From the NCBI RefSeq assembly GCF_000003815.2, contig NW_023365759.1:1-51596 (forward strand): DNA of 51,596 nt, written 5' to 3'. This DNA comes from Branchiostoma floridae. Lineage: Eukaryota; Chordata; Leptocardii; Amphioxiformes; Branchiostomatidae. The first letter of the stretch is position 1. Each line of letters starts with the position of its first letter. Below the pieces are notes generated by a model. The model was not told the DNA's origin, made no database searches, and was given only the letters and a program-made list of their open reading frames with translations. The position numbers and the translations under genes are program-made. Positions 1 to 13,000 of the stretch are shown here, one piece after another.

Positions 1-937
1 CCTGGTGCAAAAAACAATCTTTACAGAGTTTGGATTGAAATTGACCCACAAAGCCATAGTATAAAGTATTAATGGGCTGTTTAGCTGTTTAAATACAGCT
101 GTGCACACATGTGTGCACAGATGTCCTTCGGGAAATCTACTGGTAGGATGCTTCATTTGTACGTAATTTAGCTGGCTCCAATGCTTTGCCGTAATAAAGG
201 AAGATCAAATATTGAAGAAGAAAGGTCACCTAAAGAGGGTAACCTCTTTGAATGCAGTATAGTTTCGGTCATAGAATTTATTGGGTTTCGATCTGCCATT
301 AGAATAGATGCTGCAGTTGAAGAAGATGCTGCTAGGGGACTCAAAATCTATGATATCTTTCTTGGACAAATAAGAAAACAAATCAGGCAAAACGTTGATT
401 GATTTTTTATCATGTTCAAAAGGAATTAAATCTACCCAGATAGCTTCTGGAAACAATGCAGAGCTCAAAATACTTCTATCTATCTACCTACGCTGGTGCA
501 GGTAACGTTTGAAATTACCTGCACCAAAAAAGGGTTACCTGCACCATTCAAATATATGCCAAAAGTGGATAAAACAAAAAGATATTTTGTACACCTGTTT
601 ACTAACAAATTATGTGTGGAAATACTGCATTGCATAGAAACTAAATACAACATTACATGTTGATGTATTCACAATAATTACAAACTACCTGTGATCACTG
701 CCCTTATCATTATGGGTATGTATATTATGAATTACAAGGACAAGTCTCAAAAGTCTGGTGCAGGAAGACATTTAGAAACACCTGCACAGCCCAACCTACA
801 CCTGCACTAACCTGCATATGCAGGTGGTATTTTGAGCCCTGCAATACGTTTCTTTTAGGGAAGATGACAAGAAAGCATGAATTGGGAGAACAGTGAATGT
901 GACAAAACTTTTAATGGCTTTGTTTGTGTTGCTTTAG
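1..937. other. TMTC3 intron with an inverted-repeat MITE
   Basis: No coding exon is recognised. An earlier TMTC3 exon is expected upstream of the window. The region holds the element at 459-841, and otherwise AT-rich intron sequence with a short alternating cacacatgtgtgcac tract near 101. Confidence 0.6.
459..841. mobile_element. hAT-like MITE, copy A
   Basis: Ends cagagctcaaaatac and gtattttgagccctg are inverted repeats. The interior is full of ggtgcagg and cctgcacc motifs. It is the same family as 16156-16500. No clear target duplication remains. Confidence 0.65.
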
Positions 938-1053
938 GGTGGAGGTATGTGATATACACAGTCCTCCTGACCAGTGCTGCCACCCTGTGTAAAGAACAGG
1001 GTATCACAGTCATAGGGGTGTGCTGTGTGTACGACGTCTTCATCGCACAGAGG
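938..1053 (+). CDS. TMTC3: TMTC3 exon a: membrane segment with TLCKEQG motif
   Basis: Acceptor gctttag and donor agg|gtaaga. The exon opens with two bases of a split codon and ends on a codon boundary. It encodes a hydrophobic segment followed by [14 protein letters not shown], a signature of TMTC proteins, then VYDVFIAQR. It is the most upstream coding exon in the window. Confidence 0.88.
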
Positions 1054-4000
1054 GTAAGATGTCTCTTTTAGGCTAAGATCCCAACTGGAAAAAGGGGTGC
1101 GCGCCGGCCCTGCAATACACTTTTTGGTGTGTCCCCGATGTGGCCCCGAGGGACGCATTGCATTTCCCAGGTTTTTTTTTTTGGATTTGGTGGGGTACCA
1201 GGTTGAATCTTAGTTGGAATTAAAATGAACAAGGGACCCAATAACAAATGGACTGTTAATCTGTTAATGGATGTGTTCAAGTCTCAGTTTTCCTTTGGAA
1301 AGACCATGCTGTTTTCAAGAATCAGGAAATTCAGTCTCTTGTAATATTGTAATGTTGCATTATAGTAATTATCGTACATGTAGACTGATATCTTTAAGAT
1401 TTTTAGAAAGTTATAAAATAATGCTGTTAAAAAGGCCTGTCTTAGCTAATATTGGTTGTGATTAACAGTAGTAGTTAGATAATAGCTCATGACATTATGT
1501 CAAACTTAGTTTAAATTTTCATAGACTTTAATGCTCAAGAATCATGATTATAGTAAAACCAGTTAACTACAGATATGTTAAAAATTGAATTTTTTTTCCA
1601 CAGAAAACAATACAAGACCTTCTGTTCACTGCATACACACTTGTGTCGGGAAAGTCAGGTCTTCCTCCGTGGTTGAAGAGTTCCATAGCTCGTAACCTAC
1701 TACTCGTTGTGAGCACAGCCTGTTTGATGCTCGCCAGGGTGAAGGTCATGGGGGCACAGCTGCCTGTCTTCACAAGGTAATTGGTCATAGGTCATGACCT
1801 CCGTTTGAACTTACAAGAGCCACACAGTTCAAAGTTGAAAGCCGTACAACATTCTCCTAATTTGAATTGCATATCGGGAGAAAATTTATAGTCAAGTGCA
1901 TAATCTTAGTCACTTTTATATCGATAGAACATTGTCCTAAAGCTACTTTCCTATCTGCATAACTTAACGTCACAGTGGCAGTGGATTGCTTTATTCTTGA
2001 CAAATAGTGGAATTGGGCAGTCAGAAAGTTGAGGAAGTCAAATTTTCGCCATTGGGAATTGCAACTTTGATGCAGACTGACTTTTACCAAGTTGAACATA
2101 AATTTTGAAGGAAATTGTATTGATGACATCCTAGTTCAGTCTCTGAATCTTTTGCTAGAGCGTGAAAAAGATGCTTTTTATAACAATTTATTCTTTATAC
2201 AAGAATAGCAGGAAGAACATACTATAGATCTAGTGTGTGGTAGCCAGTATTACTCCAAGTAACACACTCAAGGCTATCACACTAGCAACACTTTTACAAC
2301 TACTGAACTTGTTTCACTTCTATAAGTACACTCATGTAGATGGAAGGGGAACAACTAAGGAAAAAAATCAATGTGTACATAGATATAGATGTCATCCATA
2401 GAATTTGCTTGCTGTGGCCTTAGAATACTTGTTGTCATATAATCTACAGCTGTTTTCTTTTTTGCCTCCAGATTTGACAACCCAGCCTCCGTGTCCCCCT
2501 CCCCCACCCGACAGCTCACCTTCAACTACCTCCTGTCAATCAACGCCTGGCTCCTCCTCTTTCCATCAGAGCTGTGCTGTGATTGGACGATGGGAACTGT
2601 GCCTTTGGTAGAGACTTTTAGCGATCCCAGAAACCTTTGCACACTAGCCTTCTGGGTAACCATGGCCAAGTTGGCTCACTACGCTTTAACTTGTGACGGG
2701 AAACGAGCTAAAGCTACAATTATGGTAGGTTATCTCACTATTCTACTACTGTGAAGCGAGAAATGTTTTGGTGTTTTGGGGGATGATTTAATTTGCAGAT
2801 AGTAGAAAATCTAGTGTTTATGGTCGTGGTTCTAAAGAATGTCTTTCAAATTGTCAAATTATGGTAACATGATTTTTTATTGTACTCACCATGTTTATTT
2901 GTCTTTCCTGATATATTTTGATTGTTGATTTGTGTAATTGTATAAGGGAATATCCAAATGCATTGTGTTGAACAAATTTTGTCAAACATACTTTATACGA
3001 TAATTGTAATTTCCAATCTGACCTTAAAGCGTATCGTTTCTTCTTGATTTGAAATTAGAACAAAATTTCGAATTATACTTTTAATCAAAGGTTAAACATA
3101 ATGTAACTTTGATATCATTTCTCAACATGCCAATCAAAACTTTCAGTTTTCTTTGACGATAATGTTACAAGTATTACTTTTTCAATATCAAAATGCCTTT
3201 TACTCTGTCTAATTAATGAAAACAAACTTTTTTACAGGCCTTATCTCTGATGGTGCTTCCGTTTCTCCCAGCATCCAATCTGTTCTTCCCAGTAGGCTTT
3301 GTGGTGGCCGAGCGGATCCTGTACATCCCCAGTATGGGCTTCTGTTTACTCGTTGCCATGGGAACCAGCCTGCTAGCCAAGCAAAGGTCAGTTGAAGTCC
3401 TTTGCACATCAGATGACCTTCTCTGTTTCAATTAAACCCTTGGGCCACATAACTTTGTGCAATCACTACAGCAGGGGGCTAATCTAAGTTGGTAGTGGTG
3501 TGTGTGTCTTCAACTGCGGTACTCTTTTACAGTTATAAATTTAACAAATCCTGGGATTGGTAAGGAGAGAAAGCAGTAAGTTCAAATGACATTTGTAAGG
3601 TATGGCTTGGCCAGGGATCAAACTCACAAAATATTGAATGCAAGGCAAACACTCTAATTCATTTTTACCCAGTCTTGGTAGAAAAGCAGCTTGTTCCTAT
3701 TTTCATCAACTTGAAGGAAGTTAATAGAAGCTAATATAACATTACTGACAGAACATTCAATGTTTGTAATTGTTTCAAATTGTTTCTTTCTATTTCAGAA
3801 ACCTTAAGTACGTCACATATGCTGCTGTCTTCTCTCTACTTGTCTTCCACAGTGCCAAGACAATCAGAAGAAATTTTGACTGGTGAGACCATTCAGATAG
3901 TGTCAGATTCCACCATCATTTACATTTAGATTTTGGTCACTCTGCAGTACACACAGTGGTTCAAAGGTGGAGCTTTTGCATTATAAGACTCTAACATACT

Positions 4001-7000
4001 ATACTCAATTGTTAAAGGGCCAGAGATGTATCGTCTTTAAAAACAGCACATTTAGGAGTATAAGTCGGCTGTCAGTGGTTTCAAATTTGCAATATTTTTA
4101 AAATGTTCCGATTTGACACCATCGTCTGTTGACTTCATATCCCGAAATACGTTTTTTGACGAAGTTCGCATATAGGTTACCCTCAGATAAAGGTGAATGC
4201 AGCGTTACATATAGGTCAGCCATGTTTAGCCATATGTTGGCTGAAAAGATTACAGTTTCAAAACATGATTGTTTAAAACATAGTGCAATGATCATGTAAA
4301 TTCCTCCCTGAATATTTGTATGCACTTCCTAATTTACTATTTAAAGAAATGGTACAAAAATCTACTTCGTAATATTGTTCAAATATTACATAATTGGGCT
4401 TTAACCTAAAGGTAGAGTTTTGTTTGCATTTCTGCCCAGGGAGTCGGAGTATAGTTTGTTCCAGTCTGCGCTGAAGGTGAACACGAGAAACGCAAAGCTG
4501 TGGAACAACGTTGGCCATGCCCTAGAGAACCAGGACAGACATGCAGAGGCCCTGGAATACTTCCTCCGAGCTGCTGGGTACGTCGTTGTACTTTTAACTG
4601 TTGGTCTTGTCTGGTCTAATGGTTGTTAGTTAAGGCAAATGAAATAGTTCTGTCCCTGTGAGACTTAGTGCTCCAGTAGACGAGAGGGTGAAGAAGGAAT
4701 TGCACACCCCTCCTTCACCATAAAAAGTCATGTGCAGGTGAGGCAAAACAGGTAAATGCCTGTCTGCCTGCTCATCTGTCGAATCGACAGGAGAACCATA
4801 GTTAAGGCAAAAGGTAGGGGTATTTCCATTGTTATTGTTACCTTTGCCAAGGAGGTTATATTTACCTTCGCTGAGAAGGTTATGTTTTGGGTACTAGCAT
4901 TTGTATGTATACTATGTATATTTGTATGTATGTACTATGTAGAAGACCAGCATAACTCGCTGGATGGATGGCATTGATATTTAACATGAGGGTAGATCTT
5001 GATGAGATCTGGAAACGATTAGATTTTCGTCCCTCCAGCAGCCTGTTACGGTACTGCAGCAGAACTTCCTGGTTTGATATCTCGAGTCCTGGACATGCTG
5101 CGGCTATGAATTTTCTGTTTATGGCATTGATGTGTGAGTCGTTATGTAGGTTAACATAATTATATAACTCGAGAAGCTGAGTATGGATTTTTCTGATATT
5201 TGGTAGTGAGTATCAGTTGCGGAAAGGAAGGTGGACTTCGAAAATGGTTAGCATTTTTCACGAATGCCAAGAAGAGCGCCCGGGAATGCCTGGTAACATA
5301 GCATTTTGGCCAATTTTAACGGCCTGTGAGCGGTTGTTCCGAACCATGTGAACGTTCATGCGAATGGGCGCTGTATGGCCTCCAGCTGCTATTCAAATGG
5401 TTGCGGAACGGCATCAATATGCCATCTGAACGGTACAGAACGCAAAGCAACAACTGCCAGAAAGACGCGGAACGACATGGAATGCTGAATGGCGTCAAAC
5501 AACATTGAAATGGCAACTCAAATAGTACAGTGCACAAAATAAGGTTTATTCTTTAGTTAAACTCCTTTAACTGTTACATGTGACAGCTACTCCTCCAGGA
5601 ATATCAATGCACACAAATCAAAACATTTACTGTACAGCATAACATAACAATATCTCATAATAGTAATAACATTAAACCATTGCAAGCTTCAGCTTCTTAT
5701 GGTCTTTGGGGCATTTTCGTCAGGCTAAATCGATTTTCACTAGAGTATGTGAAAGCCTCAATTATCATATGCCTGTCAGAACATCATTCCGCTCTGAGTA
5801 TGAGATTTAAGGTTAGCAGATAATACAATATGAATTATAGTGTATATAATTACATTGTATATCACTATACAATGTATGTCAGGATAGACATATTTTGTGT
5901 CACTGATTCAGAGCAGTATATCTAAGGCCAGACCGTGGCTTTTACCACAGTACAAATTTTAAACTGGTGTTTTACATACAACTTAACATGGTTTAAAACA
6001 TACACAAAACAACAGGGAAGTTTGAGGCAATTAAAATGTATCTATTCATACGAATCATAGAATAGAGAAACTTACACAACAGTGTACAACGTGGTAGTAT
6101 AGCAAGTTTGGCATCTACAAAATGATTTTGCACTCTATATACAATGTTCATTGTACAAGAAAACAAAACAACTCCAACAAGATCATTGCGTCTGATGCAA
6201 TTGGTTATATCTGATAGTATGAAATTCAATTTGAACTTTACTGCAGAACAGTATTGCACATTTTGTTAACAACTATTTTACAACATACAAAGGGTACAGT
6301 GTGCAAGAAACCAAAGTACATTGGAGATTTATTGATACAATTGTCTAAAAGTATAGAATTACATTTTTCATCATCATCAATTGCATGTTCACCCTCTCTT
6401 AAAATATCCGGACGTCCCTGTCCCCCATAGCCTTCTTTCTAAAGTTTCTATCAGTGCTTTTACCGGAGCCTGCTAATGGTATCTATACAATGTACATTAT
6501 GCAAGGTCACTGCAGCAAAGTAGTGATTATAGTACAACTGTTACTGACTATGAACATAGGAACATGAAAAACCATAAGTCAAGCACTGCATCTTTATACC
6601 ATGTAAAAAGATGTTTTAAACATAAATTCCAGTGCAGTCCTAGCCAAGCCCATTGATGTTCTTTCCTTCATTTTTAGCAAAATTACCAAAAGCTGACATG
6701 TTTTCCAGTAATTCTAGAGCCCACAGCCCCTCTTTGAGAGCTTTTTAGTGAATGGTCATTTTGATTGACAGCTAACCAAACAATGGATAATTAAGCGTAT
6801 TTTACTGAAGTTGTGTAGTCTGTTGGCCTCTCATTATTACAGTATTGTGAGGAACTCAGATCCGAGGAATCCATACAAAGGGTAGATAATTTCAAATTTG
6901 GCTCCTACATCATGTGTCCTAAAAAGGAGTTTGAAACTAGGAAAGGCCTAGCATGAGAAGCAAGCAACAAATTGGACAAAATCTTGAACTCTAACATCCC

Positions 7001-10000
7001 TAACAAATTGAAGGTCCAATTTGCAAGACTTAGTGTTCTTTACTCTTATTAGTGGAACCTATTTTGTTGTATGGTGCAGAAACCTGGACACTTGCTTGTC
7101 AACACTAAAACAGATTAGATGGGACCTACACAAATTATAATACTTTGCAAAGCACAGAACATATCTTGGACTCAACATGCTACTGTTGAAACAGTTAAGT
7201 CTCCTAAACTATCTCAGAAGCTGACTTACCAAAGGGTAAAATTTGCAGGACATTGTTGTCGAGCTAAAGAGGAAATAGTTTCGTCTGTTCTCCTATGAAA
7301 ACCGTGTGGGCGGATATATTGCAGAAGTTAGCCTGGTCCCAACCTCCGGTAGATAATGTATCTAACGAAAGCGGCCCTAAATTCGCCACTGTTCTGTAAA
7401 TTTGCCATTTTCGGTTCATTTATTTTTCAGTTGGAAAGGGAGATGGTAAAGGTTATTTCAATGACACTTCCAGACTATCAAAGATTAATATGCATGCAGT
7501 CTTCTGTTTGAGTCTATTCAAACTGAGATCAGCGGAGCAACGAAAGGAGAGCACATGGCACAGCACCATAATTGGGCGCAATGGCTGGCAACAGCGACCG
7601 TCGTATATTCCCTGATCGTTTTACTTCAAATAAATGGTTCAGGGAACTAAATGTTACATCGGGAAACTTCACTGACCTAGATATAATCCTAGACTGTATG
7701 TTAAAGATGAATATGGAAACCTGCCGTGTTTCTATAGAGCAGTTATTTTGATAAGATTGTTAATACAGTATTGTGAGTGAGTGACGCAGCTTCATTCCTC
7801 ACTAGATGGTTATGTTATCTCCCCGGTGAATAACAGAGGGGAAAGAATGCACTGTACGTCATCCTGAACCATGGTGATATGGCCGCTTTATTACAGTTTG
7901 AAAAGGATTTGAGACTTCATTTTAAGTGTCTGATTTAGTAGAAGGTTAGAGAAGGAAAACCTTTCTTTTTACATTGAAAAGGCATCTGAATGCAATTCAC
8001 GCTCGTTAAAGTATGACCATCATATTAGGATATATTTTATATGTGTCAGTGAAACAAAGTTCAGTTAGCATTTTGTGATCTCTCATTGAAATGCGAGGAT
8101 TTCTTATTTAATACAAGGGGCAAAAGTGCTTAAGCTAAATGTGAAATGTCGTATCGTGAAATGAATGAACTTCAAGGTAATTTCTAACAGCTACAAACTA
8201 ATATGTGGAGATGGCATTTGAATCTTAAATAAAGCCTTGTCAATCATCGTTTTAAAAGTTACTGTAGCAAATTATTAGTCTCCTGTATTTTGGTTATTTT
8301 TTCTGGGACAATAGGTAAAAAAGTAGTGCGGTCGTTGGGGCAATAAAGTACTCAGCGGTTGTAGGGGGGTGGGCGTAGGGGTAAAAAGGTAGTGTGGTCA
8401 TAGGATCTGAATTGAATCAATGTCACTGATGCATGTAAATGTTATTCATGCAAGCCACCTTCTTTCATTTGATGTGCCTTTTCATCAAACACAAGATGCC
8501 AAACTATTTAGAGTTATTTCCAAGTCACCAAGATGGTTTTGAACTAATATGTGTAATAAGTTTGAACTACTTTGAGTAAAAGAACATTTCAGTCACTTAA
8601 GTTCGAAATTGTTCAAACATTTCAAAATGAAAGTTTAAACATGTTTGAACCTTTTTACATTTCTTGGAACATTTGGGAAAGTAATGATAAAATTATCTCT
8701 TTATTTAGAACAATTTTCAAACGTCTATGTGTTTTTGTTATTGTTCCAACATGTTACAACATTTTGTGTCATTTTTTCCCTCCATAAAAACTTTTATTGA
8801 CCCCATAAACAAAGCTGCTAAGCTTCGTCCTTTGTTTGGCTCTTGTATTTTTAGATTTTCTGGTGAGTCTTTTGTGTGAAGGTGGCAGACAGACATAATT
8901 TCCTGCACTTGGTAGGGATGTGTGAATTGCCCTCTTCCCAGCCCACTAACCCAGATTCATCATATTGTTTCCATGTTCGAACATGTGGTCACAAATGATG
9001 CATCTATGTTGGAACAGTTTAGAAACTAACAGAAATAATGTATTTGATGTTAGAAATGTTTCTAACATGTTTGAATACTGTAGAAATATTAAGAATGTCA
9101 CATAAATGTTATAAATAGTTCTAAACAGTTACTTATCACAGTTAGATTGTTGCAAAGATTTCCAAAATGTTAGAACAAAAGGCAAGAAACACCCTCTCGG
9201 TAATATGGAATCGACTCTACAGCAACTCAGGTTATGAAGTTGAGAATGTTGTCCAGGACATGCTTGTACCCCTGGCGAATGTTTTTGTTCATGACGCCGT
9301 ATACGATCGGGTTTAGGGCACCGTTCAATAATCCTAGCAGCTGGGCCACATTGAAGGCTTCGGCCGGAATTTTATTGGAGAAAATTACCATGACTATCAT
9401 GGGCATACAGCATACACTGTAGACAGCAAACAGCATCATCATCATTTTGGTGATCTGCCTCTCAGCAGCACTGGGACAGTTTTGTGAGCTGCTAAGCGTG
9501 ACAGCGCGCTGCTGTCGTTCTGTTTTGGCTATCTGATCTGACAGTGTAGTTACAGTTAGATTCATGCCTTGGGCTTTATTGGGCTCTATGCAGCCACTGC
9601 TTTTTTGTTCTTCAACGCTTGATAAAGATTTTTCGTCCTCTTTGTTTTGATCTGTGTCTGGTATCGGAGTAACCAGGATCATGGTGCCTCTGGGTTTACC
9701 TGGCTCTATGCTGTCTTTGCCTTTCTGTCCATCATCACTAAGTCTTGATGAGGACTTTTCGTCCCACACCCACACCACACCCTCCAGATTTTTTACAGAC
9801 TTTGCCACCTTGATGGTTTCTGTGCTGGTGGAAGGGCCAGCACCACTACATGTAGTACTGGTACTACCTCCCTCCCCACTTGTGTGCTTCACTGTCAAAC
9901 GGGCAGAAGGCTGGCCCTGTGCATTAGCGTGGACTCGTTTCTTACTCTTCCTCACATGGTTTTGGATCAGGATGTAAGAAGTGAGGGAACCAATGTATGG

Positions 10001-13000
10001 TAGAACGAAGGTAAATAGAACTGAGGGAATCTTTGCCCAGAGTTTGTCAGAATTTGCCATCATGCAAATTTTCATCTTCGGGTCCACTTTTACTTCTTCG
10101 CCGATGTGAAGAGGCAAGAATGAAACAATGGGGACCAACCATGTGAGGAAGAGCATGATGACAAGGGCACGTGTGGAATTCAGACGTGTACTGTTGGTAC
10201 AGATCTTGAAGTAACGCTGGAGAGCGATACAAAACATGTGGCACAGCGATGCCCCCCACAGCACTGGGGAGATGTAGGACACAAACCAGCACAGAGCTGG
10301 TGGGGGCTCCCATTGGGGGTTTAGGACATGCTGGATCCAAAAGGGGGAATTCAAGCTGCTGAAGAGCATATCTGCACAGCTGAGCCTGACCAGTGGCACG
10401 TTGACCAGTTTCCGCAGGTTTGGGCGTGTCCAGATGGCCAGTATGGTGAGGAGACCACCGACAACAGTGACCACGATGACAACTGTAGGGCACGATAGAT
10501 CAGAGAAAATGAACGTTAACTGCTTTACAGAACATTTTAAGCCTCGTTCATCATTAGACCTACTTAAGATGTATTTTGATTTTAAGAACAAATAAAACCT
10601 GGGCTCATACATTGTATTTCAGTAATCAGAAATTGAAGTTGCAAAATATAGTGTCCCTGACACTTTTAGAATATTGATAAAAATGATCCTGCATTTATTG
10701 TATCATGCCTCTTCATACATTTTTCCAGAGAAGGAAATCAAAGCCTAGCTTAAGATAGAGAGGAAGGGAGACATAAAGACCCCACAATGTACAAGAAAAC
10801 AAGGCAGAAACACAACTTACTTGCATTGATGACGATAAGAACATACTCAAAGGTAGTTGCCATGACAAAGATGGGTTGTCATCAGGCTTTCATCATCCGT
10901 GGAGTCTCGCTAGTAGAGCTGAATATGTTGTAGAAATATTAAACGGAAAATAGACATTTTTGAACAAAGACCAGCACTCAGGAGTACACGAAAGATATTA
11001 TTTAAAACACGCTCTGAAATCTACATTTTATTAACTTGAAATAGACGTTTTGTGTACTTTTTTTCTCCACACATATGGTTGGGCATCCCTTAGACACCCT
11101 CCATTGTATAGAACAATAGGTATTTATAAAGCTGTTAGTAGTTTTTCTCGAAACATTCTGATCAGAGACATTTTCAGAACAATTGCTAATAATTATTAAG
11201 ACAATGAGCAAGTCCTACGCAAAAAAAGACATTACAAACTATACAATCTAAACAGAAGATGCATCAGTGCGACATAAACCTTTCCAAGACATTTCCTGCT
11301 GTAATACTTGTGTCTAACGCTTGCGAAAGAGCCCTGTATAACACCATACAGCATATAAGTTTGGTGTAGAGCCTTGAAATCAGAAAGCAGTTTAAATACA
11401 ATTGTAGCTGAGAAAAAAATTGCTTGAATACATGATATTTGTCATCAGTTGATGAAACCTCTTACATCTATTCTGTAAATTTAAATGAGAGAAAACCATA
11501 CACAAATTACTTAATTGATACCAAGTAAAGATTGAATATTTGCCAATCATTCATAATTTTTTCACATGAAAAAAGAAGACAGTTGCTTACCGTCATTGCT
11601 TACGTGGCAACAGACTTTTAGCCAGGCATGGGTCCAGGCATTATTTAGATCATGCTCTTTTCTTAAAATAACAAGAAATTAGATACACTAGATGCCCTAA
11701 GACACTTAGGAGCAGATCCTCTGACAAGCATGAAATTCTGATTGACCAGGGATGCCACAAGGTTATTTGTGATTACAGTCTTCTACTGTCCCTCTATGAC
11801 AGTAATTTTGGCCCTCAGGTTACCTTAGAATGCACCATTTTAACTTCATATTCTCAAAAATTGTGCACCAGGGAAGGAGGATGGCCCCAGACCACGACTC
11901 ACCATTGAATTTGGACACCCCATTGTAAAATCCTAGCTAAAAGCCTGCATCACAATAGCAGGTTTGCGCACAAGGATGAATATGTTTGTTATATAATTAT
12001 ATAGTTATGCCTGTGGCGATTTTGAAAGGCAAAACTGCAGATGTTTGTATGTCTATCTAAGAAGTAGTGCAGCAATTAATAATTCAGCACCCTGGACAGG
12101 GAAATCAGTTACTATAAAATAATAAAATACACTGTATTTGTTTACAGCTATTAAATTTTTTTAGGGAGAAAATGGAGTGTTTGCAGTTCTAAATGAGCAT
12201 ACTGTACAGTAATTGAAACTCAAAAACCAGCTAAGATAGCCACTCAGAAACAACACAACATGTTAATTGCTACTCAGCAAGAGTGCCAAGACAGACAGAA
12301 CAGTCACTTTTGGCGATGCTGGCATTATCAACTGCCACTGATCTAAACGTATCTACCATTCTTGTATAGCAAGTACATGTAGACCATTCTTAAACAAAGG
12401 GGAGAAAATTCAGTAAATTTTTTAATGGTAGTTAGTAGAATGTAAAACCAACGCAAACATTTCTGCATTTACGGCAAAACCACGGATATTCATCAGTTAC
12501 CCACCTGCAACTGTCACAGTGTTGAAACCTGTCGTCAAAACAGGAAGAAGTTCGCAGGACATCTGGAAGGAGCGGTTCGCAGGCGCAGAGTGAGCGATGG
12601 TGTGCGCTGTCAGCGATCCTAATATGGTCTGATGAAGGACAATTATGAACACATTGTACCAGCTGTACAAACCACCTTCATGAATGTATCGCAAACAACC
12701 TTTCATGTCGTCCAGAATGTTCTACCAAAAGATGCCAGAGGGTTCGATATCTTAGTTTTTGACTACGGTATGAGTGCAATATATGCCCACTGACATTTAC
12801 CTTATAATGAAGTTTTGATGAAGACTCAATGGACCTTAATTTGGTATGCAATTACTCACAAGAACTGGATTTTGGACACAGTCAGGTTTCATGTAGTATC
12901 CACTAGCTTTTGTCACTGACACCAGAAACGTCTTGCAGTTTCCAAAAGCATAAATATGCTTGCTGGCCATGGGTAGTTGCATTTTGGATATACATGTCTG

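Larger units (their letters stand above)
4578..9226. other. Left part of the 34-kb TMTC3 intron, no intact gene
   Basis: Contains a dispersed repeat at 4840-5160, a GC-richer block at 5290-5520 with recurrent gaacgg and gaatgg words, a decayed reverse-transcriptase remnant near 6960-7220, and an AT-rich stretch at 8530-9180 in which ttgaac, gttcaaac and gttagaac-type words recur on both strands. Confidence 0.5.

Noticed and set aside
10483-10612. Open frame extending GPCR copy 1 upstream of the acceptor (MYEPRF...)
   Set aside because: The sequence is not conserved in the other copies, whereas the acceptor and 43-nt first exon are. It is read as intron.
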